From the NCBI RefSeq assembly GCF_003384725.1, contig NZ_QNVV01000005.1:156887-220886 (forward strand): DNA of 64,000 nucleotides, read 5' to 3'. The position numbers and the translations under genes were made by a program. The notes below the pieces were generated by a model, which made no database searches, was not told the DNA's origin, and saw only the letters and a list, made by a program, of their open reading frames with translations. Of this stretch, positions 42,913-52,672 are shown piece by piece (the first letter of the stretch is position 1; each line of letters starts with the position of its first letter). This DNA is from Chryseobacterium pennipullorum (lineage in GTDB: Bacteria; Bacteroidota; Bacteroidia; Flavobacteriales; Weeksellaceae).

Positions 42913-45900
42913 ATGAATAGATTAATACTCAAATTAGTGGCATTTATTTGCCTGATATCGGTGGGGATTTCCTTTAAAGGTAATAGTGTTTCAAATAGAA
43001 AAAATCCCCGGGCAGGATATGTAAGTGAAGAATCTTTTATTAAGTATACTGATTCATTAGCTAGGTCTCTTCAATGGGCAGTAATTACCGATTGGAAAAA
43101 AGCACCCAACAGTTATATTTTTGACCCGTCTCAGGACAGCGAAGGCCTCTGGGTTCCGGTAAGAAAAGCATATGCAATGTGGAGTGGCGGCGGTCAAATC
43201 AATGGGTCAGGAATTCCGGCAGGAACGGCAACTGCCGAGGTCCTCTGGGAAGATACCCATGGTCTGATAAAATCCGGAGCCAATTATGCTCTAGAAATGG
43301 CAGGTTCGGGTCAGGAAGCTAAAATACGGGTTCCAGTCAATAAAACTAAAAAAGGAAATGCTGTTGTTGCCCTTAGAGTGAATGGAGAAATCTATTGGAG
43401 CTGGCATATCTGGGTAACCGATGACCCGACGAATGGTAGTACTTACAAGAGTTTTAATAACCTGAAAAGAGTGAGAGCCGATGGGACCGTCGAGGTGATT
43501 CCCGACTCGGACTGGAGATGGATGGATCGTAACCTGGGGGCGCTTACCCCCAACATTACTTCTTCAGACTGGAATAAAAGCATCGGGCTTCTCTATCAGT
43601 GGGGAAGAAAAGATCCTATTCCTCCGTTGGTTATGAGAGGGAATGATTTCTATGAAGTGTCAGGTGCACTAGGACGTGTCAGGCACAGAGGAGCAAAAAA
43701 CATGACAGGTGCTGTAAGTATTGACGACCTTCGTAAATTTGTGTTGGTCTCAAACGCAGAGGTTACTAATAACATCAGGCTTTCTGTAAAAAATCCACTG
43801 AGTCTGATTTACATCAATAAAGATGATAATTCCGGACAGGCATATTACAACAACAATGTCAATCTTCCGGTCAACTGGTTTGGAAAAACAACCAGCCTTC
43901 CGGATAGCCGGCTTTCTGAACTCAACCTTTGGTCCGATAATTCTCAGGGAAAGATAGATACCGTATATAATACCGATGGCAGCGCTAAGCCCTATCATGA
44001 TAAGTCTTCATATGATCCCTGTCCGAATGGATGGAGAATTCCTTCCGCATTGGTGGCAAATCTTGCTTCACAGAACTATATTGATGATGTAAGAATAGAC
44101 TTTTCTCCGTTCGGGGTAAGAACCGATATGACGAAAAATGCTTTCGATGCTGCTAAATACAATATCATTAAGCCTACCGATTCAGGGGTTCCTGGGTTTA
44201 TGAAGGGATTCAAAGTATATCCTAATTTGGGTTTTGATCTCTCGGCGGTGGGAGGATACGATATGGGAATTTTTCCAGGAACCGGCCAGCTGATCAGGAA
44301 TGCACATTTGGGACAGTATAGTGATCAGCATCACATTGCTTTATGGACGGCTACGATGACAAGACATTTTGATGCCTCCCCGTCCGTAGGAGTCAGAGGG
44401 CTCTCAATGATCCCTGATAAAACTCAGCCTGATATTCCGGACCCCAATTACCCCAACATCAGAGGCCGCTATTTTTACTTTCCTCTTGCAGGCATGTATA
44501 CCTCGGATGCTAATGGCTGCAGGTGTGTAAGAGATCCCCTTTACGTGGTGAATGATTATGATTTTCCCACAGAATACCTTCCGGCTGCGACGCAATATAT
44601 GGAAGGGATGAATAACCCCAATTCTTATCAGATAGTAAAAAGTACATCAGCTTCCATCATAGAAATCCCTGTAAGTAAAGCTTTTTCTGTGCAAAGCCAA
44701 CTGCTGAATAATAGTACTATTCTTAATCCTTCAAGTTTTAATAATTTAAAAGCAAATGTACTTTGGTCTACCAATGTCAATTTGATCAGCACTATAAAGA
44801 TACTTAATCCATCCCCGTCGTCGCTTCAGAGCTTAAGTGCTTCCAGAATTTCTGTAGCAATAGCACCCAATCAAAGCGGGAATGCTGTCGTTACACTGCA
44901 TAACGGAAGCATAACGGCTCCTGTCTATTGGAGCTGGCACATATGGGTGACCGATACCTCTATACAATCTACTCTATACACGACAGAACTTCCGGTAGCG
45001 GAAGCGGTCAACTATATGAATTATGTGCCCAAAGCTGATATCATTTTGCAGACCACTTTTATGGATAGAAACCTCGGAGCTACGGATGCTTTTCCTGTTG
45101 TTGCCAATCCGCTGACCCCTACCTCTGCGGAACTCGCAAAGATAAGGGCGTCTACAGGCTTACATTACCAGTGGGGAAGAAAAGATCCGCTGCCTACATT
45201 CCAGAACGCGGATAATAAAGCATCTTATAATGTATTCCTGGGGACAGCTTCGGAAAGCGGATCGATAACGTATACTACTCTTACTCCTGCTACCTATAAT
45301 AACCTATCAGGAAGCTATATTATCCCGTATAATACGTACGCGGCAACAGAAAATGTGCAGACCGCAGATAAGCCTTCCGATAGGATCAGTAAGGTGTTAT
45401 CTTACTCTGTGAAGAAGCCTCTGGTATATATGATTCCGAGTACATTTGCCACTTTCAACAGTTCATCTCCCAATTATACCAACGGAACAGACTGGCTGGC
45501 AAAAGAACCCAACCTGGCTCCGGAAAGATGGGGTAGAGGAGGAAAAAAATCGCCTTTTGATCCATGTCCTGAAGGGTGGAGAATACCCGACCTCATGAGT
45601 GTCGCGCTGGTCTCAGGTGCTGATTTTGGGCAGTCTCCGTGGTATAAGAAAGATAAGAATATAGCTACTGCCTATAGTGTGAGTGCGGATTATCTGGGAA
45701 CGAGAGTTCGGAATCCTTCTACAACATCTACCATTGGCTATATATTCAACAATGCTTCGTATCGGGTTGGAAATTACCCGGACTCAGGATCCCGTGGATT
45801 CCGAAGTGTAACAGCAAACCAGTCTCCGCAGGGAACTTTCAATGTGATTAATTTTCAGTATCCCGGAGTTTGGATGGGTTCTCTCAATTCAAATTATATA

Positions 45901-46335
45901 GGTAGACCTGTTAATATACTTTTTGATGCAGCATCTTCTGCTAATCGATTTATCGCTTTTCATGACAATAACGATCCCTATTTCGGAATGAGCTGCCGGT
46001 GTGTAAAAATAAAATATGACGACAATGGTATTGAACAGGGGCCGGCCTCAAGAATGAGGGTTCTGCCACAGGGACCCACACTGAGTACTGCTGAATCCGA
46101 AATAGAATCTGTGGAAAATACTATTTCATTATATCCTAACCCGGTTGATGACATCCTTTATATAAAAGATCTGACGGACAAAGAATATCAGTATCAGATC
46201 TATAATGCATTGGGACAGCTGGTGAAGTCCGGGAGATTTGAAAATAAACAGACCAATGTCTCCGCTTTGATTGACGGTGTTTATCTGGTGAGAATCAATG
46301 ATTCCCAGGATGTGGTGAAAATTATAAAAAAATAG
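42913..46335 (+). CDS. Large secreted T9SS cargo with two FISUMP-like repeats and a type A sorting domain
   Basis: The 1140-residue protein has a signal peptide (NRLILKLVAFICLISVGISF). It contains two related halves. YWSWHIWVTD, then W/FMDRNLGA (near 201 and 716), then YQWGRKDP (229 and 753) and DPCPxGWRIP (368 and 884) each occur twice. This is the FISUMP-type domain of Bacteroidota surface proteins. The last 70 residues (ISLYPNPVDDILYIKD... VYLVRINDSQDVVKIIKK) are a T9SS type A sorting domain, so it is exported through the type IX system and attached to or released from the surface. Its target is unknown. Confidence 0.87.
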   Translation: MNRLILKLVAFICLISVGISFKGNSVSNRKNPRAGYVSEESFIKYTDSLARSLQWAVITDWKKAPNSYIFDPSQDSEGLWVPVRKAYAMWSGGGQINGSGIPAGTATAEVLWEDTHGLIKSGANYALEMAGSGQEAKIRVPVNKTKKGNAVVALRVNGEIYWSWHIWVTDDPTNGSTYKSFNNLKRVRADGTVEVIPDSDWRWMDRNLGALTPNITSSDWNKSIGLLYQWGRKDPIPPLVMRGNDFYEVSGALGRVRHRGAKNMTGAVSIDDLRKFVLVSNAEVTNNIRLSVKNPLSLIYINKDDNSGQAYYNNNVNLPVNWFGKTTSLPDSRLSELNLWSDNSQGKIDTVYNTDGSAKPYHDKSSYDPCPNGWRIPSALVANLASQNYIDDVRIDFSPFGVRTDMTKNAFDAAKYNIIKPTDSGVPGFMKGFKVYPNLGFDLSAVGGYDMGIFPGTGQLIRNAHLGQYSDQHHIALWTATMTRHFDASPSVGVRGLSMIPDKTQPDIPDPNYPNIRGRYFYFPLAGMYTSDANGCRCVRDPLYVVNDYDFPTEYLPAATQYMEGMNNPNSYQIVKSTSASIIEIPVSKAFSVQSQLLNNSTILNPSSFNNLKANVLWSTNVNLISTIKILNPSPSSLQSLSASRISVAIAPNQSGNAVVTLHNGSITAPVYWSWHIWVTDTSIQSTLYTTELPVAEAVNYMNYVPKADIILQTTFMDRNLGATDAFPVVANPLTPTSAELAKIRASTGLHYQWGRKDPLPTFQNADNKASYNVFLGTASESGSITYTTLTPATYNNLSGSYIIPYNTYAATENVQTADKPSDRISKVLSYSVKKPLVYMIPSTFATFNSSSPNYTNGTDWLAKEPNLAPERWGRGGKKSPFDPCPEGWRIPDLMSVALVSGADFGQSPWYKKDKNIATAYSVSADYLGTRVRNPSTTSTIGYIFNNASYRVGNYPDSGSRGFRSVTANQSPQGTFNVINFQYPGVWMGSLNSNYIGRPVNILFDAASSANRFIAFHDNNDPYFGMSCRCVKIKYDDNGIEQGPASRMRVLPQGPTLSTAESEIESVENTISLYPNPVDDILYIKDLTDKEYQYQIYNALGQLVKSGRFENKQTNVSALIDGVYLVRINDSQDVVKIIKK

Positions 46336-46355
46336 ATCCCCAAAAATGAATACAT

Positions 46356-46380
46356 GCGGAATGTAGGCTCTACGTTCCGC
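46356..46380 (+). terminator. Probable terminator of the T9SS cargo gene
   Basis: An imperfect stem GCGGAATGTAG / CTACGTTCCGC (one mismatch) with a 3-base loop is followed by TATTTTATGA, 20 bases after the stop codon. The U-tract is weak. Confidence 0.6.
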
Positions 46381-46582
46381 TATTTTATGACTCTTCATAT
46401 TTTCTGTGTCTATGAGCGTCGATGAAAAATTCTATATCACTGTATATTGAGTGGAATATCTGGTGTAATTCTAACAAAATGAATGACTTGTGTCGGTATT
46501 TAACCCTCGCGGGAAGGGGGTGTACACGTATCAGGTGGCTAAATAAAATCCGGCCAACAAAAAGTATATAATAAAAAAGCTT

Positions 46583-46590
46583 TACTTTTG
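46583..46590 (+). promoter_or_regulatory. topA promoter -7 element (TACTTTTG)
   Basis: This exact TAnnTTTG lies 13 bases before the topA ATG, implying a very short leader. No -33 TTG at the usual distance. Confidence 0.6.
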
Positions 46591-46603
46591 CAAAAATTTT
46601 AGA

Positions 46604-49183
46604 ATGTCGAAAAATTTAGTAATCGTAGAGTCCCCGGCAAAAGCAAAAACTATTCAGAAGTACTTAGGAAAGGATTTTGAAGTCAAATCCAGTTTTGGAC
46701 ATATCCGTGATCTGCCTAAAAAAGGAATGGGTATAGACCTTGCCACATTCAGTCCAGATTACGAAGTTTCAGCAGACAAAAAGAAATTGGTCACAGAATT
46801 AAAAGCTGCAGTAAAGAAAGCCGATATGGTATGGCTGGCTTCCGATGAAGACCGTGAAGGAGAAGCTATTGCATGGCACCTTGCTGATGAGCTGAAGCTG
46901 AAGCCTGAAAACAGAAAAAGGATTGTCTTCCACGAAATTACTAAAAATGCCATTCTAAAAGCAATTGAAAATCCAAGAGATATAGATCAGAACCTGGTGA
47001 ATGCACAGCAGGCGCGAAGAGTTCTTGATAGAATCGTAGGTTTTGAGATGTCTCCGGTTTTATGGAAAAAAGTAAAACCCGGGTTGTCTGCAGGAAGAGT
47101 GCAGTCTGTAGCAGTACGCTTGATTGTTGAAAGAGAAAAAGAGATCCGTGAATTCATACCAAAGGCAAGCTTCAAGCTTGACGGTATTTTCTTAAATAAA
47201 GCAGAGCAGGAAATTGCAGCCAAACTAAAAAAAGACTTTGCAAAAGAAGAAGAGGCAGAAAAATTCCTTGAGCAGGCAAAAACAGCAGAATTCAAAGTAC
47301 TTAATGTTGAAACAAAACCAGGTACACGTTCTGCATCTGCACCTTTCACCACGTCCACACTGCAGCAGGAAGCTTCATCAAGATTAGGATATAATGTGAC
47401 AAATACGATGCGTCTGGCACAGAGGCTCTATGAAGAAGGGTTTATAACGTATATGAGAACAGATTCAGTAAATCTTTCTCAGGAAGCTATTGAAGGAGCG
47501 AAAAGACAAATTATTTCAGAATATGGAGCAGAATATTCTGCTCCAAGAAATTATACTACGAAATCCGCTTCTGCACAGGAGGCTCACGAAGCCATCCGTC
47601 CCACGGATTTCGCAGTAAAAAGTATAGGCGATGCCCAGCTGAACAAATTGTATCAATTGATCTACAGGAGGACACTGGCGTCACAGATGGCTAATGCCAA
47701 AATTGAAAAGACCGTTATTGAGATTGGTAATGCTACATTGCCCCATCATTTCGAAGCACAGGGAGAGGTTATCATTTTTGATGGTTTCCTGAAAGCTTAC
47801 GGTATTGTAAAAGCAGAAGATGATGATGATGAAAATAATGATAAGCTGTTACCGAAAGTAAGTGTTGGAGAACTGTTAAATTATAAGACCATCACTGCTA
47901 CTGAAAAGTTTACCAGACCAAGTGCAAGATATACCGAAGCAGGATTGGTAAGAAAACTGGAAGAACTGGGGATTGGTAGACCTTCTACTTATGCTCCTAC
48001 TATCCAGACGATCCAGAACAGAGCGTATGTGGATAAGCGCGAAATTGAGCCGCAAACCCGCGAAGTAGTTAAGATGTCTTTGATAAAAGATAAGATCAAG
48101 AAGGTAGTTCTTGAAGAGAAATTCGGAGGCGACAAAAATAAATTTATTCCTACAGACATCGGTGAGGTAGTTAACGATTTCCTGACAGACAACTTTACGG
48201 AGATTTTAGATTATGGCTTTACAGCGAGAGTGGAGGAAGGTTTTGATGAAATTGCAAACGGTGATCAGAAATGGAAGGAGATGATGACGGATTTCTATTC
48301 CAAATTCCATCCGAGAATTGAAGATGTAGAAGAAAATGCAGACCGCGCTACAGGAGACAGGCTATTGGGAGTAGACCCTAAAACAGGTAAAAATGTTCAT
48401 GCCAGAATCGGAAGATTTGGTGCGATGATCCAGATTGGAGAAACTGATGATGATGAAAAGCCAATCTTTGCTTCATTAATGACCGGACAGAATATTGCGA
48501 CCATTACTTTTGAAGAGGCTATAGAACTGTTCAGATTGCCTTTCGATCTTCAGGAATTTGAAGGAAATCCCGTTTCGGTGGGTGTTGGAAGATTCGGTCC
48601 TTATGTGAAATGGGGAGAAACGTTCATCAGTATTCCCAAGGGTGAAGATCCGCTTTCTGTAGATCAGAAGCGTGCTGAAGAAATTATCAACGAAAAGAAA
48701 AAAGCCGATGCGCCGATTGCTTCGTATAAAGGAGAGCCGGTAACCAAAGGATCTGGAAGATTCGGGCCTTTTATCAAATACAAAGATATTTTTGTGAATG
48801 TTCCGAAAAAATACAATTTTGATAATCTTTCGCAGAGCGATATCGAGGAGCTGATTGATGCCAAGCTTGAAAAAGAGGCCAACCGTTACATCCAGCAGTG
48901 GGAAAAAGAAAAAATTTCCATTGAAAACGGAAGATGGGGTCCTTTCATCAAATTTGGGAAGGCGATGTTTAAAATTCCAAAGAAAAGTGATGATACAAAA
49001 TATGATGGCGAAGAGTTGAAAGAAGTTTCTCTCGATGACGTTAAAAAATGGATCACAGACCAGGATAAAAATGCTTTTGCTGAAAAGAAAAAACCGGCAG
49101 CTAAGAAGACTGCCGCAGCTAAAAAGACAACAACTGCTAAAAAGGCTACTACTGCCAAAAAGCCTGCAGCCAAAAAAAAATAA
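46604..49183 (+). CDS. topA: DNA topoisomerase I
   Basis: It relaxes negatively supercoiled DNA. The Toprim domain starts with VIVESPAKAKTIQKYLG and holds the acidic site ASDEDREGEA. The catalytic tyrosine is Y283 in GFITYMRTDSVNLS. Instead of zinc fingers the C-terminal part has four Toprim_C-type repeats (GRFGAMIQIGETDD, GRFGPYVKWGETFI, GRFGPFIKYKDIFV, GRWGPFIKFGKAMF). These are followed by a histone-like Lys/Ala tail of about 35 residues (KKPAAKKT). The lack of zinc fingers with repeats plus a basic tail is normal in Bacteroidota. At 859 aa it is full length. Confidence 0.97.
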   Translation: MSKNLVIVESPAKAKTIQKYLGKDFEVKSSFGHIRDLPKKGMGIDLATFSPDYEVSADKKKLVTELKAAVKKADMVWLASDEDREGEAIAWHLADELKLKPENRKRIVFHEITKNAILKAIENPRDIDQNLVNAQQARRVLDRIVGFEMSPVLWKKVKPGLSAGRVQSVAVRLIVEREKEIREFIPKASFKLDGIFLNKAEQEIAAKLKKDFAKEEEAEKFLEQAKTAEFKVLNVETKPGTRSASAPFTTSTLQQEASSRLGYNVTNTMRLAQRLYEEGFITYMRTDSVNLSQEAIEGAKRQIISEYGAEYSAPRNYTTKSASAQEAHEAIRPTDFAVKSIGDAQLNKLYQLIYRRTLASQMANAKIEKTVIEIGNATLPHHFEAQGEVIIFDGFLKAYGIVKAEDDDDENNDKLLPKVSVGELLNYKTITATEKFTRPSARYTEAGLVRKLEELGIGRPSTYAPTIQTIQNRAYVDKREIEPQTREVVKMSLIKDKIKKVVLEEKFGGDKNKFIPTDIGEVVNDFLTDNFTEILDYGFTARVEEGFDEIANGDQKWKEMMTDFYSKFHPRIEDVEENADRATGDRLLGVDPKTGKNVHARIGRFGAMIQIGETDDDEKPIFASLMTGQNIATITFEEAIELFRLPFDLQEFEGNPVSVGVGRFGPYVKWGETFISIPKGEDPLSVDQKRAEEIINEKKKADAPIASYKGEPVTKGSGRFGPFIKYKDIFVNVPKKYNFDNLSQSDIEELIDAKLEKEANRYIQQWEKEKISIENGRWGPFIKFGKAMFKIPKKSDDTKYDGEELKEVSLDDVKKWITDQDKNAFAEKKKPAAKKTAAAKKTTTAKKATTAKKPAAKKK

Positions 49184-49200
49184 TAATAAAAACAATAGAT

Positions 49201-49230
49201 AAGCCGTTAACAAATAAGTGTTAACGGCTT
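49201..49230 (+). terminator. topA terminator
   Basis: A 12-bp perfect stem AAGCCGTTAACA / TGTTAACGGCTT with a 6-base loop is followed by TTTTGTTG, 18 bases after the stop codon. Confidence 0.9.
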
Positions 49231-49330
49231 TTTTGTTGACAAAAACTTCCCGAGCCTGCCAAATTGATGAGGTTTTTTGTATGTTTGTTACATCAAGAAT
49301 TTAATAAAATATTACATTTCAAATTACAAT

Positions 49331-50401
49331 ATGGATTTCGAAGACTTTATCATTTCACCAAGAAATTTCAAGACAGAAAGCTGGCAGATTGGAAGTCGGA
49401 TAACAAAAGATATAAAAGAAGACAGTATTGTTCTTTTGTTTGTGTCGGATTACAGAGGAGCAAACGGTGAAGCTGAAGTGCAGGATTTTACAGCTGTTAG
49501 AAAAGAGTTTTACAGGCTTTCACAGCTGGATTTTGAAATTCCTTTGGTAGATCTCGGAGATTTGGTTTCTGGGAAATCGGTTCAGGATACCCATTATATT
49601 CTGCAGGAAGTCCTCTCGGCATGTCATTACAAAAGAGCACTTCCCGTGATTATCGGCGGCTCCAATGATTTTGCCTTTTCTTTGTTTTCTGCGCTTAATT
49701 TTCATAAGAAAGAGATCAACTATACTCAGATCAGTAACATTATTTCCCTGAAACAAGGCGAGGAGATCAATGAACATACTTTCCTGAGCAAAATTTTCGG
49801 GGCCAAAAATTTTTCCATTAAAAATTACCATCACCTGGGATATCAGAAGCATCTGAATGAAATGGATTCTATACGACTGATTAAAGAAGTAGAGTTTGAC
49901 ATTATAAGACTTGCTGAAATGATGAATTCTACAGAAAAAACAGAGCCCTTCTTCAGAAAAGCGGATCTTGTGACTGTCAATTGTGATGCGATCGAAAGTT
50001 TCAGTGAGCCATTTTCCATGAATCCGCAGGTTAATGGGCTCAACAGAAGAGAAGTCTGTGCATATATGAAAGAGATTGGGTTGAGTGAAGGTTTGAAATC
50101 TGTCGGGATATTTAACTATAACATCTATTCGGAAAACCAGCTCAATCACCAGCTTTTGGCGCAAATGCTATGGTATCTGATTGAAGGGGTCAATATTCAG
50201 AGATCTCATCCGAAAGAAAGGCATTACGAGCTGTTTTATGTGTTGGTAGATGATACCCAATATGCATTTAAGCGTGATACTTTCAGTAATTTATGGTATT
50301 TTGGTGATGATGATAATATTGAAAACTGCATTCCGTGTTCCAGGAAAGATTTTGATGAAGCCAAAAAAGGCTGGCTGAATGCACGATTGACGAAAATTTA
50401 A
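49331..50401 (+). CDS. Arginase/formimidoylglutamase-fold protein with degraded metal site
   Basis: The 356-residue protein resembles the ureohydrolase family (VIIGGSNDFAFSLFSALN), but the usual metal ligands are largely absent. GGDHS has become GGSND (109-113), no DAHxD motif is visible, and the DxDxxDP motif reads CDAIESFSEP (D219 kept, the second Asp replaced by Ile221). It may not be a hydrolase at all, though such proteins are often annotated formimidoylglutamase. I start it at ATG 49331. The upstream ATG at 49277 gives an odd lysine/tyrosine-rich lead. It is three bases ahead of the GT2 gene. Confidence 0.78.
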   Translation: MDFEDFIISPRNFKTESWQIGSRITKDIKEDSIVLLFVSDYRGANGEAEVQDFTAVRKEFYRLSQLDFEIPLVDLGDLVSGKSVQDTHYILQEVLSACHYKRALPVIIGGSNDFAFSLFSALNFHKKEINYTQISNIISLKQGEEINEHTFLSKIFGAKNFSIKNYHHLGYQKHLNEMDSIRLIKEVEFDIIRLAEMMNSTEKTEPFFRKADLVTVNCDAIESFSEPFSMNPQVNGLNRREVCAYMKEIGLSEGLKSVGIFNYNIYSENQLNHQLLAQMLWYLIEGVNIQRSHPKERHYELFYVLVDDTQYAFKRDTFSNLWYFGDDDNIENCIPCSRKDFDEAKKGWLNARLTKI

Positions 50402-50404
50402 TGT

Positions 50405-51406
50405 ATGACAAACATTCCCTCAAAAGTTTCCATCATTGTTCCCGTTTATAATGTCGAGAATTACTTGGCAAAATGCCTTGATTCTTTAGTAGGACAAAGC
50501 CTACGGAATATAGAAATCATTGTGGTGAACGATGGAAGTAAAGACCGTTCCGAAGAAATTATGAACGGTTACGCCCAGAAATACCCTCATAAAATAAAGG
50601 CTTTTACCAAAGAAAACGGAGGCCTGAGTGATGCCCGGAACTTTGGTATCGATCAAGCAGGAGGCGAGTATATAGGTTTTGTAGACAGTGATGATTATGT
50701 CACCGAAACTATGTTCGAAGAAATGGTTCTGCTGGCAGAGAAATACCATTCTAAGATGGTCGTTTGCAACATACAGAAGGTGGACGAAAACGGAATGGTC
50801 ACTCAAAAGCTGACACAGATTCCCCATATGCCTGAGAAAATAGAACTGGAAGAGCATTTTTCGGTCTTTTCGGATCTCAGTTATTTTGCCTGCAATAAAC
50901 TGTTTAAAAAAGAGCTGTTTAATCAGAAAAGATTTAAAAAGGGAGCTCACTTTGAGGATATCCAGCTTATTCCGCAGCTGCTTTTGGAATGTGATGTGAT
51001 TGCCCAGACCCAGAATTTTCATTATCAGTATCTGGAACGCACAGATTCCATTACAAAAACCCATACAGAAAGAGGTCTCGATATCCTGAAAGCAGTACAG
51101 GATTTGGAAACGGTCTTTGAAAAATCGAAATATTCTCACAAGAGAAAAGAACTGAAAAACTTCCAGATTTTTGAAGGAGTATATTCTTTTCTGGCCTATC
51201 TGGCATTTGTGAAGAAGGAAAAAACTTTCTATGAAATGGCTGATCAGCTTTATGTTTTCATGAAAGAAAGACATATAAAAATTCAAGATATCTTGAGTTA
51301 TAGTCGTTTTGGTAAGAATTATCTTTTATCTTTGCCGGTGAAAAAAAAGATTTTTTATCTGTTATTTTTTGCGGGACAGAAAAAGTTGATAAGAAAATTA
51401 ATATAA
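50405..51406 (+). CDS. GT2-family glycosyltransferase
   Basis: The GT-A fold has VSIIVPVYNVENYL, VVNDGSKDRS and GFVDSDDYVTE (DSDD near 97-100), the nucleotide-sugar and metal-binding residues of GT2. Length is 333 aa. No membrane helices are apparent. It would add a sugar to the lipid-linked polysaccharide started by the WecA-like protein encoded downstream. It is three bases after the arginase-fold gene, so the two are co-transcribed. Confidence 0.88.
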   Translation: MTNIPSKVSIIVPVYNVENYLAKCLDSLVGQSLRNIEIIVVNDGSKDRSEEIMNGYAQKYPHKIKAFTKENGGLSDARNFGIDQAGGEYIGFVDSDDYVTETMFEEMVLLAEKYHSKMVVCNIQKVDENGMVTQKLTQIPHMPEKIELEEHFSVFSDLSYFACNKLFKKELFNQKRFKKGAHFEDIQLIPQLLLECDVIAQTQNFHYQYLERTDSITKTHTERGLDILKAVQDLETVFEKSKYSHKRKELKNFQIFEGVYSFLAYLAFVKKEKTFYEMADQLYVFMKERHIKIQDILSYSRFGKNYLLSLPVKKKIFYLLFFAGQKKLIRKLI

Positions 51407-51518
51407 ACACAAATGTAGGTGCTATTGTTTCGAACAGTAGAAAATTATGATGAAGTGTCTGTTAGGGGCTGCATTATTAATTTTTTAAGTTGAAGCCCAT
51501 GTACTGGATAAGAAAAGA

Positions 51519-52637
51519 ATGAAAAATTTTGAATTGTTCTTAAGCGGCTCGGGAATTCCTATTTTCTACGTGAAAATAGGATTAGGTTTCGTATTCTCCT
51601 TTTTAATTACTTTTTTCTCCATTCCAACCATTGTAAAGATTTCCAGAAGAAAAAATCTTATGGATGAACCGGGAGTACGGAGTTCTCATCTCAGGAAAAT
51701 TCCTAATCTGGGTGGTATTGCCATATTTTATGCCATTGGAATTTGTGCTTCTATTTTTGCCTATGAGTTATTCGAACTCTACAAATTCTTGTTTGCATCA
51801 TTGATTATTCTCCTGTACATTGGGGTGATGGATGATATTGTGGTCATGAGGGCGTATAAGAAACTGGTTGCCCAGATTGTCGTTTCTTCACTGGTCGTAA
51901 TAGGATCAGATATCAGAATAAGGAGTTTGTTTGGGATATTCGGAGTCTATGAGCTAGGTTATTTGGTGAGTGTAGTGTTCAGTATTGTTACTTTTATTGT
52001 TTTGATCAATGCATTCAATCTTATTGACGGTATTGATGGGCTTGGCGGCGGCTACTCTGTAATTTGCAGTGCCATGTTTGGGATAAGCTATTACCGTCTC
52101 GGGGAATATAACTATCCCCTTGTGATCTTATCGGTAGTCATCATCGGAACAGTGCTGGCATTTTTATATTATAACCTTTCCAATTACAGAACCAATAAAA
52201 TATTTATGGGTGATACCGGATCCATGCTTTTAGGTTTCTTACTGGCATTTACCTCCATTTGCTTTATTGATATTTTTATAGATAAGGAGCTGCCGGGAGT
52301 GCCGAGATATCACTTGCAGTCTGCGCCGGTAGTTGCTGTAGCTATTCTAATTTTACCAATTGTAGATACTTTAAATGTGATTTTTGTCCGGCTTTACAAC
52401 AAAAAATCACCTTTTGATGCCGATAAAAACCATATCCATCACAAACTGCTGAAGCTCAACCTTACCCATAGAAGGTCCACATTTTATATTATACTGTATT
52501 ATTTAATGATTGTGGGTATAGCCTACTTCTTACGGCATATGAATATCAACCTCCTTTTGCTGGTGGTTATTTCGCTTGGTTTTTTGGGAGCTTACTTACC
52601 GGATTTGCTATATCGGTTAAGAAATAACAAAAATTAA
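51519..52637 (+). CDS. WecA/TagO-like undecaprenyl-phosphate sugar-1-phosphate transferase (MraY family)
   Basis: It starts the lipid-linked saccharide by moving a sugar-1-phosphate from a UDP-sugar to undecaprenyl phosphate. The 372-residue protein has about eleven membrane helices. Family signatures are MDDIVVMRAYKKLVAQ, NAFNLIDGIDGLGGG, FMGDTGSMLLGF and the cytoplasmic HIHH motif in DADKNHIHHKLL. It precedes the Wza- and Wzc-like genes, which fits a polymer-export locus. The undecaprenyl source enzyme UppS is encoded 4.5 kb downstream. Confidence 0.93.
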   Translation: MKNFELFLSGSGIPIFYVKIGLGFVFSFLITFFSIPTIVKISRRKNLMDEPGVRSSHLRKIPNLGGIAIFYAIGICASIFAYELFELYKFLFASLIILLYIGVMDDIVVMRAYKKLVAQIVVSSLVVIGSDIRIRSLFGIFGVYELGYLVSVVFSIVTFIVLINAFNLIDGIDGLGGGYSVICSAMFGISYYRLGEYNYPLVILSVVIIGTVLAFLYYNLSNYRTNKIFMGDTGSMLLGFLLAFTSICFIDIFIDKELPGVPRYHLQSAPVVAVAILILPIVDTLNVIFVRLYNKKSPFDADKNHIHHKLLKLNLTHRRSTFYIILYYLMIVGIAYFLRHMNINLLLLVVISLGFLGAYLPDLLYRLRNNKN

Positions 52638-52648
52638 CAATTAAGTAT

Positions 52649-52656
52649 TACTTTTG
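52649..52656 (+). promoter_or_regulatory. Promoter -7 element (TACTTTTG)
   Basis: This exact TAnnTTTG lies 16 bases before the Wza-like gene, suggesting separate transcription from the WecA-like gene. Confidence 0.5.
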
Positions 52657-52672
52657 TAAACAATATTCAAAT

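Noticed and set aside
48476..49213. Long open frame antisense to topA (245 residues)
   Set aside because: It lies opposite the Lys/Ala-rich tail and repeats of topA. Its product is a phenylalanine/leucine/serine-rich string typical of antisense frames, with no motif or promoter.
49331..50401. Calling the arginase-fold protein a formimidoylglutamase
   Set aside because: Most metal ligands of the family are missing, so I list it as a fold assignment only.
50501..51286. Long open frame antisense to the GT2 glycosyltransferase (261 residues)
   Set aside because: It is the mirror of a clearly functional GT2 gene, with Phe/Ile-rich low-complexity product and no ribosome-binding context.
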